A stretch of DNA of 64,000 nucleotides from Hymenobacter sp. J193 (GTDB lineage Bacteria; Bacteroidota; Bacteroidia; Cytophagales; Hymenobacteraceae). The position numbers and the translations under genes were made by a program. Under the pieces are notes generated by a model. The model worked only from the letters and a program-made list of their open reading frames with translations, made no database searches and was not told the DNA's origin. Each line of letters opens with the position of its first letter. Positions within the stretch are counted from its first letter, which is position 1. The DNA is taken from assembly GCF_024700075.1 (NCBI RefSeq), contig NZ_JAJONE010000001.1:2508001-2572000 (forward strand), given 5' to 3'. This document shows positions 51,659-60,424 of the stretch, one piece after another.

Positions 51659-51804
51659 TGGCGCGAGCTTGTAGCTCGTGCCTTACTTGACGTTAGGCTT
51701 GGCCTCACCTGTTGGAACGACTAGCGCAAGGCCGAATTGCTGCCCGGCGGCAGATGAGGTACAACCTCATCGTCATTGTGGGCACGAGCTACAAGCTCGC
51801 GCCA
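51659..51804. repeat. Long inverted repeat with 24-bp perfect arms
   Basis: TGGCGCGAGCTTGTAGCTCG... at 51659-51682 is perfectly complemented at 51781-51804, separated by 98 bp of unique sequence. Each arm also contains an inner palindrome (GAGCTTGTAGCTC-like). It is different from the other two repeat families in the window and carries no transposase gene. Confidence 0.85.
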
Positions 51805-51851
51805 GATGGGGTGGGAGTGCCTTTGACGCGGGTGCGGCTGAGTTACTTAGA

Positions 51852-52352
51852 TCAGTTTCGCTCTTGTACCGGACGCTGCCACGTGAACAGAAATGGCAAA
51901 AATCCCAGCATCAGTAACGCTGAGCCTACAATCCCCAGCCGAGTAGCCAGCGGCCACGCTTCAAATGGCCACTGCAGAAAGGCTAAGCCCCTCTTGACAG
52001 CCATGCTTTCGTCGTAGTGCGTCCAGGAAGTGAGTATGGCGAGTCCAAACAGCGCAACGGGCAGTAGCTTGCTTTCGCGCCTATGCCATACCACTAGTGC
52101 TGAAAAAACACAGCTCGCCAAAATAGCTAAGAACCAAGAATATACCTGGCTCACCAACAATCCATTTATCTCTTCTGCTAGATGGGAAAGAGGTGCATCG
52201 AAAATAGCCTTCATGCCTCCCATTCTATATAGCTCTATTATCTCTGTATAGGGAATTGTGGCTACTTGTCGCGCACCCAGCACCAGAAACGGGATACCCA
52301 GCAGGTGCAGGGCCAGCAAGCGCCAGTTGATGGGTTTGAGGCGGATAGGCAT
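51852..52352 (-). CDS. Small multi-pass membrane protein
   Basis: A 166-residue protein with hydrophobic segments near 12-30, 75-95, 103-117 and 135-158. It starts at 52352 (MPIRLKPINW), 5 bp after the stop of the M50-like protease gene, so the two are translationally linked in an operon. No family is recognised. The longer frame to 52592 is antisense to nothing but overlaps the protease gene and is rejected. Base composition is lower in GC than the core genes. Confidence 0.7.
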   Translation of the reverse strand: MPIRLKPINWRLLALHLLGIPFLVLGARQVATIPYTEIIELYRMGGMKAIFDAPLSHLAEEINGLLVSQVYSWFLAILASCVFSALVVWHRRESKLLPVALFGLAILTSWTHYDESMAVKRGLAFLQWPFEAWPLATRLGIVGSALLMLGFLPFLFTWQRPVQERN

Positions 52353-52357
52353 ATTCA

Positions 52358-53602
52358 CTAGGCTGATACCGTTGCGGAAGTTGTCTGCTGAAGGCGTGAT
52401 TGTAGCTCCTGCATTCGGTCTGTTGACTGAAGCTTTGAGCCTGTATCTATAGCATCCTGCAGCTGCTTGTGCGCAGCCTGAAGAAAGGCTTCTGCCTGGG
52501 GAGTGTTTCCTTCGGCCCACAACACGGCTGCTTGGGCAAAAAGCCCCTCCTGCGCCGTGAAAGGCTTCACTTGTTGGGCACGGTTCAGCCAATGACGCGC
52601 CTGCTCTACATCGTGGGTACGCAGGGCCGCTACGTAAGCCGCTTCACAGAACAGATACTGTTGCACCTCGGCTGAGGCAAGGTGCTTCCGATCCAGCGCC
52701 TCATTCAGGTGCCGCCGGGCGCTATCCAAGTCCTGGCAATCATCGAAATAGATATAGGCCCAGGAATGGGCATAACAGTCCAGCACATTCTCACCGATGG
52801 TTTCGCTGCTATGCGCTAGAAGGCCTTGTACCCATTCGGTATTCCACAGACGCGGCCGAGTGCCTTGGTAAGATGACCCCGAGAGCTGCAGCAGGAACAG
52901 CTGCTGATACATGGCTTTATCCCGTCGGAGCATATGCGACAGCATGAGGCTATCCTGAATATAGCCGGTAGTAGTTCTCACAGGCACGAACCCCAGGACT
53001 CCTTGCACGATGGATATCCAACCGAAAATAGAAAGGAGTGTGGAGAACAGATACTCAGGTAGTCTATTCTCTGGGGTGCTACCAAACGACTCGGGTAAAG
53101 CTGCTAAGAGTAGTAAGGCCAAGCTACCACTGAGCAGGTTAGCTGCCGGACCAGCGGCTACTACCAGCATATACCGGCGGCGTAAGTGGTCGTAGTGAGT
53201 GGTGTACACCTGAACCATACCGCCCACTTTAGCCACAAGCCTCTGCAGGCGAGCTTGCCAGCCAGTTGCCTTTCGCTCCAGATGTAAAATGCCGGCGGTA
53301 AAAGATACTACTGTAAAGCCTGCTGATAGTGCCCCTGCTACATGGCCTAGCTCATGGATAATGACGACCAGGAAATTGGCAAGCACAAGCGCAATCAGCC
53401 AAAACAATAGCAAAACAGGCCAGGGCAAGTGTAAGGCTTCGGCCTGGGAGGAGATGCTGGTAAACCAGTCAGCGCCTTTTAGCCACAGCAGCGGGCCCAG
53501 CAAAAAGGCTAGATTGAATATCCCTTGCCGTCTCTTCTTTTGCTTCAGTTGCTCAGGAGTAAGTGAAGATTCAGGCGTATCAGGCTTTGAGAAGTCGAGC
53601 AT
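52358..53602 (-). CDS. M50-like site-2-protease-type metallopeptidase with TPR-like tail
   Basis: A 414-residue membrane protein. The first half has several hydrophobic segments, the zinc motif HELGH near residue 84 (LVVIIHELGHVAGAL) and AAGPAANLLSGS near 150, characteristic of M50. The second half (about 265-405) is soluble and made of paired helices like TPR units (DLDSARRHLNEALDRKHLAS, HDVEQARHWLNRAQQVKPF). A TPR-type tail on an M50 protease suggests a protein-bound regulator. The gene has lower GC than its surroundings and starts right beside the end of the mfd fragment, so it may be recent in origin. A box TACCTTCG lies 12 bp before the ATG. Confidence 0.8.
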   Translation of the reverse strand: MLDFSKPDTPESSLTPEQLKQKKRRQGIFNLAFLLGPLLWLKGADWFTSISSQAEALHLPWPVLLLFWLIALVLANFLVVIIHELGHVAGALSAGFTVVSFTAGILHLERKATGWQARLQRLVAKVGGMVQVYTTHYDHLRRRYMLVVAAGPAANLLSGSLALLLLAALPESFGSTPENRLPEYLFSTLLSIFGWISIVQGVLGFVPVRTTTGYIQDSLMLSHMLRRDKAMYQQLFLLQLSGSSYQGTRPRLWNTEWVQGLLAHSSETIGENVLDCYAHSWAYIYFDDCQDLDSARRHLNEALDRKHLASAEVQQYLFCEAAYVAALRTHDVEQARHWLNRAQQVKPFTAQEGLFAQAAVLWAEGNTPQAEAFLQAAHKQLQDAIDTGSKLQSTDRMQELQSRLQQTTSATVSA

Positions 53603-53651
53603 AAATTAATTACCGAAGGTAGTACAGTGCTTAAGGATAAATTGGGGGTAA

Positions 53652-53688
53652 TAAAAATAGGCGCTATTCCCGAAGAAACAGCGCCTAT
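53652..53688 (-). terminator. Intrinsic terminator after the mfd fragment
   Basis: ATAGGCGCT at 53657-53665 pairs with AGCGCCTAT at 53680-53688; the minus strand continues with a T run. It lies just beyond the fragment's would-be stop, as a genuine mfd terminator would. Confidence 0.75.
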
Positions 53689-53702
53689 CTAAAGGGGAAT
53701 TG

Positions 53703-54110
53703 CTATTTAAACCCCACGTTTCCTCACGCCCTAACTTGTTGAGAATACGCTTGGCGGCTTGCACGTTCTTCACGTCTTCGATGCTGAGGATGAGCTGTTC
53801 CTTGCGCTCCTTCATGGAGGCCGAGCGGGTGTGGGTTTGCACGTAGGAGAGGATATTACCGAAGGTGTCGCCCTGGAAGTAGGCCTCGTTGCCCGTGGCC
53901 GGGATGTAGCCTTTGAGCAGGTTCTTCTTGAGGGTGAGCTTCTCGAAGCCCACCTGGCAGGCCTGCCAGCGCAGGCGCACGATGTCGGCGAGCTGCTCTA
54001 CCTCGGCGGGGAGGGGGCCGAAGCGGTCTATCATGCCGGTGAGCACCTTGCGCAGCTCCTCGGGGTTTTTGGCCCGATCGAGCTTGCTGTACAGCTGCAG
54101 GCGCTCCGAG
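53703..54110 (-). pseudogene. Second copy of the mfd 3' end
   Basis: 53751-54110 is identical, base for base, to 55741-56100 inside the intact mfd. The last 48 bp before the would-be stop (53703-53705) are similar but diverged and carry a one-base deletion, so the reading frame runs past it to 53606. The copy lacks the rest of mfd and starts abruptly at 54110. It is followed by its own terminator, suggesting that it marks the original 3' end of the gene before an insertion. Confidence 0.92.
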
Positions 54111-54139
54111 GCCTGAGTGTATGAGTCTGCGTGGGCAGT

Positions 54140-54147
54140 TACCTTTG
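54140..54147 (+). promoter_or_regulatory. -7 box TACCTTTG of the AlbA_2 gene
   Basis: This octamer lies 23 bp before the ATG at 54171 and only 30 bp inside the inserted segment, so the inserted gene seems to carry its own promoter. Confidence 0.5.
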
Positions 54148-54170
54148 CGTCTCATCGTTTCGACTTTCGT

Positions 54171-55630
54171 ATGGCGTTAGCGGCACAGGAACTGCAACAG
54201 ATACTTGCGCAGGGAGAAGGTATTTCAGTAGAGTTTAAGCAGGCACGCAAGGGCATACCGCGTGATGCTTTCGAAACGGTTTGTGCCTTCCTGAACCGCC
54301 AGGGTGGTTATCTCATACTCGGCGTGCGGGATGATGGACAGGTACAAGGAGTAGCTGCAGGTTTGGTGGAGCAACTAAAACGGGACTTCACCACGCTCAG
54401 CAATAACCCGAACAAGCTGCACCCGGCGATGCTGTTGGAGCTAACCGAAATATCTCTGGATGGCCAACAACTATTGTACGTATATGTGCCGCAAAGCTCA
54501 CAAGTACATCGGTGCGACAACGTGGTGTTTGATAGAGGCCACGAAGGAGATTTTCGCGTTACAAGCGACACCGATATTAGTCAACTATACGTTCGCAAAA
54601 GTAGCTTCTACACCGAAGGACGGATTTATCAGTTTCTGCGCATGGAAGATTTGAGGCCGGAATTGTTGCCTCGGGTCCGTACGCTTATCCGAAACAACCG
54701 CGCGAATCATCCGTGGCTGGCGCTGGATGATCTGGAGTTTATGCGGCAGTCGGGACTATGGAAACGGGACTATCAGACTGGACAAGAGGGATTCACGCTG
54801 GCGGCGGCTTTACTGCTGGGACGGGACGAGGTAATCCAGAATGTATTGCCCCATTACCGGATTGATGCGCTAGTGCGCCGGCAGGATATGGACCGGTATG
54901 ATGACCGGGTGGATATTCGGACAAATCTGCTCGATGCCTACGACCAGCTAATGAATTTCACGACTCGTCATCTGCCGGACAAGTTCTTTCTGCAGAATGG
55001 CCTGCGCAGCAGCCTGCGAGATTTTATTTTCCGGGAGGTAGTTGGCAACCTCATTGTGCATCGGGAGTACATCAATCCTACGCCCGCCAGTTTTATTATC
55101 TATGCTGACCGGGTAGAAGTACGCAATGCGAACAAGCCCACCCATTATGGCCCTATCAATCCGGAGCAGTTCGCTCCGTTTCCGAAAAATCCTACTATTG
55201 CCAACTTTTTCGGGCAACTGGGCCGGGTAGATGAATTAGGATCTGGTATTCGCAACGTCACCATTGGGTTAAGGGAGTATGCACCAGGCAAGCAAGCGGG
55301 GTTTATTGAGGAAGACGTATTCAGAACGATAATACCAATCCCTACTTCGACAGTCAGTGACCCTTTGGGTTTTGTTTTTCTCGTGAAGTTGCTAGTGCTT
55401 TATCCGGCTTAGGTTTGCCTTCTGCAGTTCAAAGCAGACTAGCTATTGAGTTAGAGATTTTAAGGATAAGAGGTTTGCAGACATCCTCCCAACTAGCCAC
55501 ATTAGTGAATGTTACCGCCAGAACAATTCGGCGAGACATGGCTATCCTGCGGGAGCAAGAGTTAGTCGTGCTCAACGGTAATGCATATGAGTTGCATGAA
55601 GCGTGGGAACAACTGGACGTAGGGACATGA
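54171..55630 (+). pseudogene. AlbA_2/ATPase/HTH putative regulator, frameshifted near the C-terminus
   Basis: Starts at MALAAQELQQILAQGEGISV. Residues 15-140 are an AlbA_2 (Schlafen-type) domain (EFKQARKG, then LNRQGGYLILGVRDDG). Residues 270-400 have an ATPase pattern like HATPase_c_4 (FREVVGNLIVHREY, LGRVDELGSGIRN). The frame stops at 55412, but a winged-helix tail (LPSAVQSRLAIELE, then LATLVNVTARTIRRDMA) continues in another frame to 55630. One extra T in the run at 55375-55379 joins them (GFVFSREVASALSGLG). Proteins of this type are often found in accessory or defence loci. It lies between two copies of the mfd 3' end. The AlbA_2 name is from memory. Confidence 0.83.
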
Positions 55631-55679
55631 AACGGACACGGGCGGACATCTGATGTCCGCCCGTGTCCGTTTCATGTCC
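55623..55679. repeat. 57-bp perfect palindrome at the end of the inserted segment
   Basis: Arms of 28 bp (55623-55650 and 55652-55679, starting GGACATGAAACGGACACGGG) are perfectly complementary around a single central base. The left arm contains the stop of the AlbA_2 gene, and the right arm ends 15 bp from the mfd stop. It may terminate both convergent genes or mark an end of the inserted unit. The sequence GTCCGCCCGTG recurs once more directly after it. Confidence 0.92.
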
Positions 55680-55694
55680 GCCCGTGACCCTGCG

Positions 55695-58600
55695 TTACAT
55701 CCCCACCGCCTCCTCACTGCCTAACTCACTGAGGATGCGCTTGGCGGCTTGCACGTTCTTCACGTCTTCGATGCTGAGGATGAGCTGTTCCTTGCGCTCC
55801 TTCATGGAGGCCGAGCGGGTGTGGGTTTGCACGTAGGAGAGGATATTACCGAAGGTGTCGCCCTGGAAGTAGGCCTCGTTGCCCGTGGCCGGGATGTAGC
55901 CTTTGAGCAGGTTCTTCTTGAGGGTGAGCTTCTCGAAGCCCACCTGGCAGGCCTGCCAGCGCAGGCGCACGATGTCGGCGAGCTGCTCTACCTCGGCGGG
56001 GAGGGGGCCGAAGCGGTCTATCATGCCGGTGAGCACCTTGCGCAGCTCCTCGGGGTTTTTGGCCCGATCGAGCTTGCTGTACAGCTGCAGGCGCTCCGAG
56101 ACGCTGGTCACGTAGTGGTCAGGGATGAGGATTTGCAGGTCGGTTTCGATGTTGCACTCCTTGGGGCGGCCGGTGCCGGCGGCTTCCTGCAGGCGCTGGG
56201 TAGGGTCGCCGAGGAACAGGTCGCGGAACTCGGTTTCCTTGAGCTCCTGCACGGCTTCGTCGAGGATCTGGTGGTAGGTTTCGAAGCCCAGGTCGTTGAT
56301 GAAGCCCGACTGCTCGCCGCCGAGCAGGTTGCCCGCGCCCCGGATGTCGAGGTCGCGCATGGCCACGTTGAAGCCCGCGCCCAGGTCGGAGAATTCTTCG
56401 AGGGTGCTCAGGCGCTTGCGGGCGTCGGAGGGCAGGCCGGCCACCGGGGGCGTGAGCAGGTAGCAGTAGGCCTTTTTGTTGGAGCGGCCCACGCGGCCCC
56501 GCATCTGGTGCAGGTCGGAGAGGCCGTGCATGTGGGCGCGGTTGATGAGGATGGTGTTGGCGTTGGCAATATCGAGGCCCGACTCGATGAGGGTGGTGGC
56601 CACCAGCACGTCGTAGTCCCCGTCCACGAACTTCATCATGCGCTTTTCCAGCAGGTCGCCGTCCATCTGGCCGTGCACGTAGGTCACGCGGGCGTCGGGC
56701 ACGAGGCGCAGAATCAGGCTGGCCTGCTCCTCGATGTCCTTCACGCGGTTGTGCACGAAGAATACCTGCCCGCCCCGCTTCAACTCCCGCGAAATGGCGT
56801 CGCGGATCAGCAGCTCATCGAATACGTGCAGTTCCGTCTGCACCGGCTGGCGGTTGGGCGGGGGCGTGGCAATAACCGATAGGTCGCGGGCGCCCATCAA
56901 TGAGAAGTGCAACGTGCGCGGAATGGGCGTAGCCGAGAGGGTGAGCGTGTCCACGTTCACCTTGATTTCCTTGAGCTTGTCCTTGGTTTTCACCCCGAAC
57001 TTCTGCTCCTCGTCAATCACCAGCAAACCCAGGTCCTTGAACTGCACATCCTTGTTGGTGAGGCGGTGGGTGCCGATGAGGATGTCGGTTTTGCCGTCGG
57101 CCACCCGGCCCAGGGTTTCCTTGATTTGCTTGGAGGTCTTGAAGCGGTTGACGTACTCCACCGTCACGGGCAGGTTGCCGAGCCGCTCGCGGAAGGTTTT
57201 GTAGTGTTGCATGGCCAAGATGGTGGTGGGCACCAGCATGGCTACCTGCTTGCCATCGGCCACGGCCTTGAAGGCGGCCCGGATGGCTACTTCGGTTTTG
57301 CCGAAGCCCACGTCGCCGCACACGAGGCGGTCCATGGGGTGGGGCACTTCCATGTCGCGCTTCACGTCCTCGGTAGCCTTGGCCTGGTCGGGGGTGTCCT
57401 CGTAGATAAAGCTCGATTCCAGCTCGGCCTGCATAAAGGAGTCCTGGGCGAAGGCGTGGCCGGGCGCGGTTTTGCGCTTGGCGTAGAGCCGGATGAGCTC
57501 GGCCGCAATGTCCTTGACCTTTTTCTTGACGGACTTCTTCTTGTTTTCCCACTCCGGGGAGCCCAGCTTGCTCATGGTGGGCGGGGCGCCCTCGGCCCCC
57601 GAGTACTTGGCAATCTTGTGCAGGGCGTGGATGCTCACGGTCAGCACGTCGTCGTCGCGGTACACCAGCCGGATGGCTTCCTGGAGCCGGTCGTTGATTT
57701 CGACCTGCGTAAGGCCGGCAAAGCGGGCAATGCCGTAGTCCTGGTGCACCACGTAGTCGCCAGGCACGAGGGTGCGCAGTTCTTTGAGGGTAAGGGCCTT
57801 TTTCTTGGAGAACTTGCGGGTTTCCTGGGCCCGGTAGTAGCGCTCAAACAGCTGGTGGTCGGTGTACACGACCAGCTTCAGCGTCTCGTCGATGAACCCC
57901 TCGCGCAGGCCCAGCAGCAGGTGCTGGAACTGCACGTTGTTGTCCAGCTCGTCGAAGATGGTGCGGAGGCGGTCGGCCTGGCGCACCTGCTCGGCGGCCA
58001 TGATGTTGGTGTAGCCCTTCTTCTGGTTGTCGTGCAGGTTTTTGACGATGCGGTTGAAGTCCTTGCCGAAGCTGGGCTGAGGCTTGGCGCTGAACTGGAA
58101 CTCCTCGGCCCCGGCCTTGTAGTGAAACCGTTTGCCGAACTCCACCACCGCAAACCCGTCGAGCAGCTTCTTCAGGGACTTGCCCGTCTCAAACAGGTCG
58201 TCGGGCTTGCTCACCACCTGGGTGCCGCCCGAAGCGGCCAGCAGCTCCTTGAAGCCGTGCTCGGCCTTGTCGAAGTACTCGTCTACCACGTCCAGGGTCT
58301 GGCGCACGTCCTTGGCCCAGATGGTGGTGTTGGGCGGAATGAAGTCGAGGAAGGCCTCCCGGGTTTCCTGGAGCAGCTTGGTTTGCACGTTGGGGATGAT
58401 GCTCACCTGCTGGCGCTTCTCCACCGACAGCTGGCTTTCGGGGTCGAAGGTGCGAATGGTTTCCACCTCGTCCCCGAACAGCTCGATGCGGTAGGGCAAC
58501 TCGTTGGCGTAGGAGAAGATGTCCACGATGCCCCCGCGCACGGCAAATTGGCCGGCCTCGTACACAAAGTCGCTCCGCTCGAAGTCGTACTCCGCCAGCA

Positions 58601-59225
58601 TCTCACTCACGAAATTCACGTCCAGCTTGTCGCCCACCTTCACCAGAAAGGTGTTGGCCACCAGGCTTTTCTTGTTGATAACCTTCTCGAACAAAGCCTC
58701 CGGGTAAGTGACAATAAGCGCCCCGGCCGTGTCCTTGATGCTGATTTTCTTGCCCTTCTGGCTTTTTTCTGAGCCTTCGGGCAGGGCATCCTCGGCATCC
58801 TCGGAGGCCTGCTCGGCGCTGGTTTTGGGTCCGCGGTGGCTATTGAGCTTGTTGAGTACCTCGGCCCGCATCAGCACGTTGGCGTTTTCCGTCTCGTCGA
58901 AGGAGTAGGGGCGCTTGTAGGAGGTGGGGAACAGCAGGGGCTCCTCGTTGGGCACCAGGTGCTGGAGGTCAGCCAGGAAGTAAGCGGCCTCATCCCGGTC
59001 GTGGAGGATGAACAGATGGTGCTGATCGGGGAACTCCTGGTGCAGGGCGGCGGCCAGCACGGCATCCTGGGAGCCGATGAGGCCGCGCAAGTGCAGACGG
59101 GTGGCGCTGGCCTCGGCCTTGACGGCCCCGCGCAGGGTATTGCGCGTGGCCGGGTTCAGGCGGGCGCCCACCGTGAGGGTAGTGGAGTCGAGGGCGTATA
59201 ACTTCAGAAAATCGGAGACCTTCAA
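55695..59225 (-). CDS. mfd: Transcription-repair coupling factor
   Basis: Mfd removes stalled RNA polymerase from DNA lesions and recruits UvrA. The 1176-residue protein has the N-terminal UvrB-like module (VPNEEPLLFPTSYKRPYSF), the polymerase-interaction CarD-like domain (ELRTLVPGDYVVHQDYGIAR), and the RecG-like motor with Walker A GDVGFGKTEVA (near 637) and VIDEEQKFGV (near 737). GRVGRSNKKAYCYLL and the C-terminal domain (AEVEQLADIVRLRWQ) follow. I prefer a TTG start at 59225 (KVSDFLKLYALD next), since the ATG at 59315 adds residues without family similarity. The last 15 residues differ from those of the duplicated fragment. The intact gene appears to have acquired its 3' end from the insertion. 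Confidence 0.93.
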   Translation of the reverse strand: MKVSDFLKLYALDSTTLTVGARLNPATRNTLRGAVKAEASATRLHLRGLIGSQDAVLAAALHQEFPDQHHLFILHDRDEAAYFLADLQHLVPNEEPLLFPTSYKRPYSFDETENANVLMRAEVLNKLNSHRGPKTSAEQASEDAEDALPEGSEKSQKGKKISIKDTAGALIVTYPEALFEKVINKKSLVANTFLVKVGDKLDVNFVSEMLAEYDFERSDFVYEAGQFAVRGGIVDIFSYANELPYRIELFGDEVETIRTFDPESQLSVEKRQQVSIIPNVQTKLLQETREAFLDFIPPNTTIWAKDVRQTLDVVDEYFDKAEHGFKELLAASGGTQVVSKPDDLFETGKSLKKLLDGFAVVEFGKRFHYKAGAEEFQFSAKPQPSFGKDFNRIVKNLHDNQKKGYTNIMAAEQVRQADRLRTIFDELDNNVQFQHLLLGLREGFIDETLKLVVYTDHQLFERYYRAQETRKFSKKKALTLKELRTLVPGDYVVHQDYGIARFAGLTQVEINDRLQEAIRLVYRDDDVLTVSIHALHKIAKYSGAEGAPPTMSKLGSPEWENKKKSVKKKVKDIAAELIRLYAKRKTAPGHAFAQDSFMQAELESSFIYEDTPDQAKATEDVKRDMEVPHPMDRLVCGDVGFGKTEVAIRAAFKAVADGKQVAMLVPTTILAMQHYKTFRERLGNLPVTVEYVNRFKTSKQIKETLGRVADGKTDILIGTHRLTNKDVQFKDLGLLVIDEEQKFGVKTKDKLKEIKVNVDTLTLSATPIPRTLHFSLMGARDLSVIATPPPNRQPVQTELHVFDELLIRDAISRELKRGGQVFFVHNRVKDIEEQASLILRLVPDARVTYVHGQMDGDLLEKRMMKFVDGDYDVLVATTLIESGLDIANANTILINRAHMHGLSDLHQMRGRVGRSNKKAYCYLLTPPVAGLPSDARKRLSTLEEFSDLGAGFNVAMRDLDIRGAGNLLGGEQSGFINDLGFETYHQILDEAVQELKETEFRDLFLGDPTQRLQEAAGTGRPKECNIETDLQILIPDHYVTSVSERLQLYSKLDRAKNPEELRKVLTGMIDRFGPLPAEVEQLADIVRLRWQACQVGFEKLTLKKNLLKGYIPATGNEAYFQGDTFGNILSYVQTHTRSASMKERKEQLILSIEDVKNVQAAKRILSELGSEEAVGM

Positions 59226-59433
59226 AGCACAAAAAGCTAGCGGAGACGGAAATAACAGAAGCCCGGCCGGGCGGAAAGCCGGTCGGGCACTGGGCAGCAA
59301 CAATACCGCCGGCAAGCTCCGAAAGTTTCCGCGAAGCCCAAGGGTGGCGGATATGGTGGAGCTTATTCCTAAATTCCTATATTAGGTGCCACATAGCCTG
59401 CTCTGCCTACCTACCCCTTAATTCCCACACCCC

Positions 59434-59634
59434 ATGGACCCCACCCGTAACCCGGCCGAGGACCCCGAATTCGACATCAACGCCTGGGAAATGCGCCAGC
59501 AGACCCATCATGCCTGGCTGGCTGTTTACCAGCGGCGCTGCCTGGCCGACGTGCAAAAGCCCCGGCCCTATACCCGCGGCAGCGCCCGACCCTGGGCGGC
59601 CTGCACCCTGCGTGGCGCGGCGGCGCAACCATAG
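59434..59634 (+). CDS. Possible small hypothetical protein
   Basis: A 66-residue frame starting MDPTRNPAEDPEFDINAWEM, plausible as a small soluble protein, with no recognised family. Its C-terminal third is Arg/Ala-rich. It lies in the divergent gap between mfd and the DUF457 gene. Coding status is uncertain. Confidence 0.4.
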   Translation: MDPTRNPAEDPEFDINAWEMRQQTHHAWLAVYQRRCLADVQKPRPYTRGSARPWAACTLRGAAAQP

Positions 59635-59646
59635 CCGGCGGGAGTG

Positions 59647-59654
59647 TACCTTCG
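59647..59654 (+). promoter_or_regulatory. -7-like box TACCTTCG of the DUF457 gene
   Basis: One base from the consensus octamer, 29 bp before the GTG start at 59684. The same variant occurs before the M50-like protease gene. Confidence 0.4.
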
Positions 59655-59683
59655 TGGTTTCCCTGGTTGCTTAGGTATTCTTC

Positions 59684-60424
59684 GTGCGCGGATCTTCTCA
59701 TTTGGCCATTGGCCTGATAACCGGCGTGGCCATTGCGGGCCTAGTGCCGGGCGTGCCATTCTCCCCGGCGGGTATTGCCCTGGCTGGCTTTTCGTCCCTG
59801 GCACCCGACCTCGACCACCCTGGCTCCCGGCTCAGCAAACGGCTGGGCTTTGCGCAGAACTATGTGCGCTGGGCATTTGTGCTGGTAGCCGCGGCGCTGG
59901 CGGCGTACACGCACTTTCTGCTGCCGCCCGGCCCCGACCGGCGCATGGGCTTCACGGCTGCCCTGGCGTTTGGCCTGATTGGGGCGGCCATGCAGGGCGA
60001 CGCCACGCGCAAGCTGGCGCTGCTCTTCACCGGGCTGTGTACGGTAGTGGCGGGCCTCTACACCGAGTATGTGTGGCTGAGCATGCTGGGCTGCTTTGTG
60101 GCGGTGGCACCCTACACCTCGCACCGCACCTGGACGCACACCATCTGGGCGGCGGCGCTCTGGACGTACATCGGGCACCTGGCCAACCAAAGCCTGGGCT
60201 GGCACGGCGTGGCGCTGTTTGCGGGCGGCGGCTACCTCTCGCACCTGCTGGCCGATACGCTCACTAAGGCCGGCGTGAAATACTTTATGCCGCTTCTTAA
60301 CGTTAGCCTGAAAATTCCGCTGATCCGGACGGGCTCCAAAAGCGGTAATTTTCTGGAGGTGGCTATCTGCGCGGGGTATGGGTTGTTGGTGCTGGGTCTG
60401 GTAGTCGGGAAAATGGGCTTTTAA
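59684..60424 (+). CDS. YdjM-like (DUF457) membrane-bound metal-dependent hydrolase
   Basis: A 246-residue protein starting with GTG (MRGSSHLAIGL). The hallmark SHLAIG near the N-terminus, LAPDLDHPGS (metal-type Asp), TSHRTWTHTIWAA and YLSHLLADTLTKAG are all DUF457 motifs. Several transmembrane helices place it in the inner membrane. Family members resemble membrane-bound phosphatases or phospholipid hydrolases; the substrate is unknown. It is followed by 440 bp without a gene. Confidence 0.9.
   Translation: MRGSSHLAIGLITGVAIAGLVPGVPFSPAGIALAGFSSLAPDLDHPGSRLSKRLGFAQNYVRWAFVLVAAALAAYTHFLLPPGPDRRMGFTAALAFGLIGAAMQGDATRKLALLFTGLCTVVAGLYTEYVWLSMLGCFVAVAPYTSHRTWTHTIWAAALWTYIGHLANQSLGWHGVALFAGGGYLSHLLADTLTKAGVKYFMPLLNVSLKIPLIRTGSKSGNFLEVAICAGYGLLVLGLVVGKMGF

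Noticed and set aside
53606..54046. Independent 146-codon gene
   Set aside because: It is the mfd fragment read past its lost stop through a terminator hairpin.
56907..58772. Long plus-strand reading frame of 621 codons
   Set aside because: It is antisense to mfd, His/Leu/Val-rich without family motifs, and arises from the GC-rich codon use of mfd.
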